Shown: positions 5,909 to 10,190 of the stretch, piece by piece | How the letters are laid out: every line of letters starts with the position of its first letter | How positions within the stretch are numbered: position 1 is the first letter of the stretch | NCBI GenBank assembly: GCA_020328135.1 | Contig: JAIXNA010000002.1 | Span: 1 to 10,190 of the forward strand | Reading direction: 5' to 3' | DNA length: 10,190 nt | Origin: Candidatus Endomicrobiellum dinenymphae | Lineage (GTDB): Bacteria > Elusimicrobiota > Endomicrobiia > Endomicrobiales > Endomicrobiaceae | Program-made: the position numbers and the translations under genes | The notes under the pieces: generated by a model | The model's database searches: none | The model's input: only the letters and a program-made list of their open reading frames with translations | What the model was told of the DNA's origin: nothing

Positions 5909-6676
5909 ATGGGAACTATTACGCGTCTTTACAGTACATACGTAGTTAATATTTTAGATATTCTCATACTTACAATGATATTTTATAGAGTTATCCTTGT
6001 TATTAAGGGGACAAGAGCAATACAAATTGTCGCCGGCATATTGTTTATTTTAGGACTTACCGTCGTTTCAAGAGACGTATTACATTTAAAAGCGTTGTCA
6101 TGGCTTTTGGATAATTTTTGGTTGGCTGCAGTTATTATATTTGCGGTTATATTCCAAACGGAAATACGTAATGTTTTAGCGCAAATAGGCGGTCAGTTGT
6201 GGGGTTCAAAAAACAAAATACAAAATTCTTATGTTACGGAGATTGTAGAAGCTGTGGAAGGATTAAGTTCGTCTATGATGGGCGGACTCATAGCAATAGA
6301 AAACGAGATAGGCTTAAAAAATTTTACTGAAACGGGTATAACTTTAAACGCAGATATTTCAAATGAACTTTTGCTTTCAATTTTTAAAAACAAATCTGCT
6401 CCGTTGCACGATGGGGCGGTAATCGTTTTTAACGGTAAAATTTCAGCAGCGGGTTGTTTGTTGCCATTAAGTCACGATACTAGCGTAAAAATATTTGGAA
6501 CAAGACATAGAGCTGCGCTTGGTTTAAGCGAAGTAACAGACGCGATAATAATTGTTGTTTCTGAAGAAACAGGACGAATATCTGTTGCGTATAAGGGGAA
6601 ATTATACGGCAATGTATCGACTTCAAAACTTAAAGAAATAATTAATACAAGCGGCGAGGTTTTAAAATCGAAATGA
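5909..6676 (+). CDS. cdaA: Diadenylate cyclase CdaA (DacA)
   Basis: CdaA condenses two ATP into cyclic di-AMP, a second messenger controlling potassium and osmotic balance and cell-wall homeostasis. The 255-residue protein begins with hydrophobic segments (about 13-32, 37-53 and 69-83) expected to anchor it in the membrane. The DAC catalytic domain follows, with the paired signatures DGA (168-170) and GTRHRAALGLSE (197-208), and VVSEETG (216-222). All catalytic signatures look intact. The start is firm: AGAGGAG at 5897-5903 is 5 bases before the ATG, and the folP stop touches it. The stop overlaps the start of the cdaR remnant (ATGA). The order cdaA-cdaR-glmM is conserved in many bacteria and supports the assignment. 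Because cdaR is reduced to a stub, regulation of this cyclase through CdaR's outer domains must be absent. Confidence 0.95.
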   Translation: MGTITRLYSTYVVNILDILILTMIFYRVILVIKGTRAIQIVAGILFILGLTVVSRDVLHLKALSWLLDNFWLAAVIIFAVIFQTEIRNVLAQIGGQLWGSKNKIQNSYVTEIVEAVEGLSSSMMGGLIAIENEIGLKNFTETGITLNADISNELLLSIFKNKSAPLHDGAVIVFNGKISAAGCLLPLSHDTSVKIFGTRHRAALGLSEVTDAIIIVVSEETGRISVAYKGKLYGNVSTSKLKEIINTSGEVLKSK

Positions 6677-6771
6677 AAAAATTGTTTATTAAAATAAAAA
6701 AGAATTGGCAGCTTAAATTGCTTGCTTTAGCGCTTGCTTTTTTTGTTTGGTTGTACGCAGGGTACATGTAA
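6673..6771 (+). pseudogene. cdaR: CdaR/YbbR remnant reduced to its N-terminal membrane segment (32 codons)
   Basis: The ATG at 6673 overlaps the cdaA stop (ATGA). The frame encodes 32 residues: a basic start, then KNWQLKLLALALAFFVWLYA, then three more residues and TAA at 6769-6771. This is the characteristic YbbR/CdaR N-terminus (Asn-Trp-x-Leu-Lys-Leu-Leu-Ala, an aliphatic helix, Trp-Leu-Tyr). Normal CdaR continues with several extracytoplasmic YbbR domains, a few hundred residues in all; none remain. The TAA overlaps the glmM ATG (TAATG), so the most economical reading is a large internal deletion that kept both gene junctions. It could be a pseudogene, or a small membrane peptide retained for coupling or for touching CdaA. 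I favour a decayed gene. The identification is firm from motif plus position; any remaining function is unknown. Confidence 0.85.
6759..6762 (+). promoter_or_regulatory. Shine-Dalgarno site that sets the glmM start
   Basis: AGGG lies 8 bases before ATG 6771, inside the cdaR remnant. It supports the start that gives the standard MKLFGTDGIRG N-terminus, rather than the upstream in-frame TTG at 6747. Confidence 0.6.
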
Positions 6772-8114
6772 TGAAGCTATTTGGAACCGATGGTATCAGA
6801 GGTAATTCTTCCGTATTTCCGTTTGACAATGCAACTCTTGAAATTATTGGGAAATCTATAGCCGAAACGCTTGGCAACAAAAGACATATTCTCATCATTC
6901 GCGACACGAGAGAATCAGGGAAAAGAATACAAAGCGAACTTACAAAAGGACTCGTAAGCGCCGGGGCAAATCCAGTTTTTGGCGGCGTTATGCCTACGCC
7001 TTCGGCTTCTTTGCTTACGCGAAATGGTAAATATTCAGCGGCGATAGTGATATCTGCAAGCCATAATCGCTATGTGGACAATGGCATAAAACTTTTTAAT
7101 TCAAGAGGATTGAAACTTGCTAATTCAATAGAAGAAAAAATTGAACATAAAGTAAAAAAATATATAAATTTAAAAGCTGTTGTTACAAAGAAAAAAATAT
7201 CTGTAAGAGAAGATTCTAAATTTTTAAAACTTTATGAAAACTTTATTTTAAAAAATTTTTCAGGTAAGAATCTTAAGGGAAAAACTATAGTTGTAGATTG
7301 CGCTAATGGATCAGCTTATAAATCTGTACCTTATGTTTTAAAAAAACTTGGCGCAGAAGTTGTCGCTTTAAACGTCAAACCAGATGGCAAGAACATAAAT
7401 TTAAATTGTGGGGCATTGTATCCGGAATATGCGGCAAGCAAAGTAAAAGAATGTGATGCTTTTTGCGGTTTTGCGTTTGATGGCGATGCTGACAGGTTAA
7501 TATGTATTGACGAAAAGGGCGCAATAAGAGATGGCGATTATTTTCTTGCTTCGTTGGCAATGTGGCTTAAGAGTAAAAAGAAACTTAAAAATAATATTTT
7601 ATTAACCACTGTAATGGCAAATACAGGCCTTTTGCAAGCAATGAAACGAGAGAAGATAAATGTTGTATCTGCAAAAGTTGGCGATAGATATGTTATGGAA
7701 GGTATGAAAAGATATAAATCGTCGTTTGGGGGAGAGCAGTCGGGACATTTTATATTAAAAGATATTTTGCCCACCGGTGATGGAATGTTAAGCGCGATCA
7801 TTCTTCTTTCGGCGTTATGCGACACAAATAAAACTATGTCGGAATTTATGAGCGTAATTAAAAAATTCCCGCAAGCGCTTATAAATAAAACAGTTTCAAA
7901 AAAAGTTCCTATAGAAAAACTTCCAAAGACTTGTAAACTTATTAAAGGTTTTGAGAAATTGTTAAATTGTAACGGACGTGTGTTGGTTAGATATTCTGGT
8001 ACAGAAAATCTTTTAAGAGTTATGGTTGAAGGTAAAGATGCAAAACAAATTAAGACAATAGCAGAAAATATAGCGAATGTCGCTGCGATGGAAATAGAAT
8101 CTACTAGGATGTAA
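6771..8114 (+). CDS. glmM: Phosphoglucosamine mutase GlmM
   Basis: GlmM interconverts glucosamine-6-phosphate and glucosamine-1-phosphate in UDP-GlcNAc synthesis for peptidoglycan and lipopolysaccharide. From ATG 6771 it has 447 residues, the family length, and opens with the standard MKLFGTDGIRG. The phosphoserine loop is SASHN (95-99, active serine Ser97), the metal-binding loop DGDADR (237-242), the sugar-binding loop GGEQSGH (320-326) and the phosphate-binding loop RYSGTE (407-412). All four active-site elements are present. The residue after SASHN is Arg where Pro is usual. The start overlaps the cdaR stop (TAATG). Its substrate is made by GlmS, encoded two genes downstream, and in some bacteria CdaA and GlmM interact physically, consistent with this neighbourhood. 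Confidence 0.97.
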   Translation: MKLFGTDGIRGNSSVFPFDNATLEIIGKSIAETLGNKRHILIIRDTRESGKRIQSELTKGLVSAGANPVFGGVMPTPSASLLTRNGKYSAAIVISASHNRYVDNGIKLFNSRGLKLANSIEEKIEHKVKKYINLKAVVTKKKISVREDSKFLKLYENFILKNFSGKNLKGKTIVVDCANGSAYKSVPYVLKKLGAEVVALNVKPDGKNINLNCGALYPEYAASKVKECDAFCGFAFDGDADRLICIDEKGAIRDGDYFLASLAMWLKSKKKLKNNILLTTVMANTGLLQAMKREKINVVSAKVGDRYVMEGMKRYKSSFGGEQSGHFILKDILPTGDGMLSAIILLSALCDTNKTMSEFMSVIKKFPQALINKTVSKKVPIEKLPKTCKLIKGFEKLLNCNGRVLVRYSGTENLLRVMVEGKDAKQIKTIAENIANVAAMEIESTRM

Positions 8115-8115
8115 A

Positions 8116-8850
8116 ATGATAAAGCTAGGCGTAAATATAGATCATATAGCAACATTAAGACAGGCAAGAAAAGAAGAAATTCCGTCAGTAATTGAAGCCG
8201 CCAAAATTTGTGAAGAAGCCGGCGCGGATAGCATAACAGCGCATCTAAGAGAGGACAGACGGCATGTCCAAGATTTTGACATTTATGGTTTAAGAAAATC
8301 CATAAAGACAAAATTAAACTTTGAAATGGCGGCAAACGAGGAAATAATTAAGATTGCCGTTGACGTAAAACCTGACTTTGCGTGCATAGTTCCTGAGAAA
8401 AGACAAGAGCTTACCACAGAAGGCGGATTAGACGTTAAATCCAATAAAAAAAATCTTGCGGATGTTGTTGCAAGACTTAAAAAAGCAGGAATTGTTGTTA
8501 GCATGTTTATAGATGCTGACGTGAGTCAGGTTTTGGCTTGTAGCGAAATAGGCGCCGATGCGGTGGAACTGCATACAGGAAAATACGCAAAGTTTTTCAA
8601 AGAAAACGGCGCAATTTCTTCCAATTTTAGAACAGAGCTTGAAAGAATTTTAAATGCGTCTCAAACGGCAATACAAAAAAAACTTTCGTTAAACGCAGGA
8701 CATGGATTAGATTACGACAATGCAAAACAAATTTGTAAAATTTCAGGGATGAACGAGTTTAATATTGGTTTTTCAATTGTTGCCAAAGCAATATTTACAG
8801 GTCTTGCGACTGCTGTTAAAGATATGAAAGAGCTTATCAATAAGGACTAG
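8116..8850 (+). CDS. pdxJ: Pyridoxine 5'-phosphate synthase PdxJ
   Basis: PdxJ closes the pyridine ring from 1-deoxy-xylulose-5-phosphate and 3-amino-2-oxopropyl phosphate in the DXP-dependent vitamin B6 pathway. The 244-residue protein matches the family in length. It has LGVNIDHIATLRQAR (4-18), HLREDRRHVQD (43-53), NFEMA (68-72), VPEKRQELTTEGGLDV (92-107), HTGKYA (153-158), LNAGHGLDY (192-200) and NIGFSIVAKA (216-225). The catalytic residues corresponding to E. coli His45, Glu72 and His193 are His43, Glu70 and His196. One ligand position differs: the usual Gly-His in NIGH is Gly-Phe here (Phe219). AGGA at 8106-8109 lies 6 bases before the ATG, and one base separates it from the glmM stop. 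Pyridoxal phosphate has no special link to the neighbours; the gene probably just shares the transcript. Confidence 0.96.
   Translation: MIKLGVNIDHIATLRQARKEEIPSVIEAAKICEEAGADSITAHLREDRRHVQDFDIYGLRKSIKTKLNFEMAANEEIIKIAVDVKPDFACIVPEKRQELTTEGGLDVKSNKKNLADVVARLKKAGIVVSMFIDADVSQVLACSEIGADAVELHTGKYAKFFKENGAISSNFRTELERILNASQTAIQKKLSLNAGHGLDYDNAKQICKISGMNEFNIGFSIVAKAIFTGLATAVKDMKELINKD
8842..8846 (+). promoter_or_regulatory. Shine-Dalgarno site of glmS
   Basis: AAGGA lies 7 bases before ATG 8854 and overlaps the end of pdxJ. With only 3 bases between pdxJ and glmS there is no room for a glmS ribozyme, so the riboswitch control known from Gram-positive bacteria is absent. Confidence 0.75.
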
Positions 8851-8853
8851 AAT

Positions 8854-10190
8854 ATGTGTGGAATTGTTGGGTATATAGGTAAAAAAAATGCTGTAGATAT
8901 TGTGTTTAATGGCTTGAAAAAACTTGAATATAGAGGTTATGATTCTGCAGGTATTGCCGTTGTGATAGATAAAGAACTTCAGATAAGAAGAAGCACCGGT
9001 AAGCTTTGTCATCTTAAAGAAAATCTTAAAAAAAATCCCATAAGCGCAAATATAGCTATAGGGCATACGCGTTGGGCTACACATGGAAGACCGTCTGAAG
9101 AAAATGCTCACCCGCATACAGATCCAACCAAAAGCGTTGTTATTGTTCATAATGGCATAATAGAAAATTATGTTGAACTAAAAACGAAATTTCAAGAAAA
9201 AGGAAAAGAATTTAAATCCGAGACTGATACGGAAGTAATAGCGCATCTTATAAAAAAGCATTACAATAAGAATTTATTCCATGCCGTTCAAAAGACTTTG
9301 AGCGAAGTAAAAGGATCTTATGCACTTGGAATAATATGCAAGGACGAGCCGGATAAAATAGTGTGCGCAAGGCAAGATGCTCCTCTAATTGTTGGTGTAG
9401 GCGATGGCGAAAACTTTTTAGCTTCAGATATTCCCGCGTTATTACCTTATACGCGTAATATGATTTTTCTTGAAAACGGCGATGTTGCAGAAATTACTGC
9501 CGATACAGTAGTTGTGGAAGATATCGAAGGTAATATAAAAAATAGAGAAATAAAAAATATTAAATGGGATGCTGTGCAGGCTGAAAAAGACGGCTATAAA
9601 CATTTTATGCTCAAAGAAATATTTGAGCAGCCTCGTACGATTGAAGATACGTTTAGAGGAAGAATTTATCCGGACGAGGGAAGGGTTTATCTTGAAGAAG
9701 TTAAACTGAAAGAAGAAAATATTAAAAACATTTCAAATATTTATATTGTAGCATGTGGCACATCTTATCATTCCGGACTTGTTTCAAAGTTTTTGTTTGA
9801 AAATTTTGCAAAAATTCCCACTGAAGTTGATATTGCTTCAGAGTTTAGATATAGAGAACCAATATTAAATGAAAAGATTTTAGTTATAGTTATTTCGCAA
9901 TCAGGCGAAACTGCAGATACTTTAGCAGCTTTAAGACTTGCTAAAAGTAAAGGCTGCCAAACTATTGCGATATGTAATGTTGTTGGTTCAAGTATAAGTC
10001 GTGAAGCAATGCATGTAATTTATACGCATTGCGGTCCCGAAATAGGCGTTGCTTCAACAAAAGCTTTTACAGGGCAGTTGACTGCTCTTTATATTCTTGC
10101 TCTAGACTGGTCATCTAAAAAAGGAACTCTCTCTAACAGTGAGATAAAAAAATATTTAAAAGAATTGTGGGAAATTCCTGTAAAAATCGG
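8854..10190 (+). CDS. glmS: Glutamine-fructose-6-phosphate aminotransferase GlmS, partial at the right edge
   Basis: GlmS makes glucosamine-6-phosphate from fructose-6-phosphate using ammonia from glutamine, the committed step of amino-sugar synthesis. The frame is open without interruption to the window end, giving 445 of roughly 605 residues. The N-terminal glutaminase starts MCGIVGYIG, so Cys2 becomes the nucleophile after Met removal. It shows YRGYDSAG (27-34), GHTRWATHG (70-78) and HNGIIENY (99-106). The first sugar-isomerase (SIS) domain shows ACGTSYHSG (300-308) and SQSGETADT (348-356), and EIGVASTKAF (396-405) is also present. The second SIS domain, with its C-terminal catalytic end, lies beyond the window. 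Its product is the substrate of GlmM, encoded just upstream. All visible residues look intact. Confidence 0.97.
   Translation, partial: MCGIVGYIGKKNAVDIVFNGLKKLEYRGYDSAGIAVVIDKELQIRRSTGKLCHLKENLKKNPISANIAIGHTRWATHGRPSEENAHPHTDPTKSVVIVHNGIIENYVELKTKFQEKGKEFKSETDTEVIAHLIKKHYNKNLFHAVQKTLSEVKGSYALGIICKDEPDKIVCARQDAPLIVGVGDGENFLASDIPALLPYTRNMIFLENGDVAEITADTVVVEDIEGNIKNREIKNIKWDAVQAEKDGYKHFMLKEIFEQPRTIEDTFRGRIYPDEGRVYLEEVKLKEENIKNISNIYIVACGTSYHSGLVSKFLFENFAKIPTEVDIASEFRYREPILNEKILVIVISQSGETADTLAALRLAKSKGCQTIAICNVVGSSISREAMHVIYTHCGPEIGVASTKAFTGQLTALYILALDWSSKKGTLSNSEIKKYLKELWEIPVKI

Noticed and set aside
6747..6770. An earlier TTG start for glmM
   Set aside because: The extra eight residues are the cdaR remnant read in another frame, and GlmM proteins begin at the MKLFGTDGIRG that starts at 6771.
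7538..8335. Long open frame on the minus strand opposite glmM and pdxJ
   Set aside because: It crosses two well-supported + strand genes, has no recognisable domain and no upstream ribosome site that I can see.
8842..8856. glmS ribozyme or riboswitch ahead of glmS
   Set aside because: Only three bases separate pdxJ from glmS, leaving no room for the ribozyme fold.

Overview
The window is AT-rich bacterial DNA. Every convincing gene lies on the + strand, in one long, tightly packed run. In order it holds an MprF-like fragment, tilS, a broken hpt, ftsH, folE, a repeat-filled spacer, folP, cdaA (dacA), a residual cdaR/ybbR, glmM, pdxJ and glmS, which runs off the right edge. These core genes, the decay of some of them, and the protein style suggest a reduced-genome lineage. 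My best guess is Elusimicrobiota, perhaps an Endomicrobium-type gut symbiont. That is an inference from general resemblance and gene content, not a database match.

Region 1 (1-476) holds the C-terminal part of an MprF/DUF2156-type lysyltransferase. Its upstream side is an 81-bp, almost perfect inverted copy of part of the same coding sequence, so the gene is cut off and rearranged. Region 2 (473-4464) is tilS, hpt, ftsH and folE, joined by start/stop overlaps. hpt carries three separate lesions: a 2-bp insertion, a stop codon and a 1-bp insertion. The last lesion removes its own stop and puts its tail in frame with ftsH. ftsH itself is intact and has a clear ribosome binding site at its true start.

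Region 3 (4465-4741) is the only sizeable gap. It contains small hairpins and several GTCATT...GAATCC-like dispersed-repeat modules. I see no gene in it. Region 4 (4742-10190) is folP, cdaA, a 32-codon cdaR remnant, glmM, pdxJ and partial glmS. The cdaA-cdaR-glmM order is the classical c-di-AMP / cell-wall-precursor operon. Here cdaR has been reduced to little more than its N-terminal membrane segment, but it still overlaps both neighbours.

The genes supply essential housekeeping functions: tRNA-Ile lysidine formation (tilS), membrane proteolysis (ftsH), folate synthesis (folE, folP), c-di-AMP signalling (cdaA), UDP-GlcNAc precursor supply (glmS, glmM) and vitamin B6 synthesis (pdxJ). Purine salvage through Hpt, lipid lysinylation through MprF and the extracytoplasmic part of CdaR appear to have been lost. 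I see no new multi-gene system. The notable content is gene decay caught in progress, plus repeat structure.
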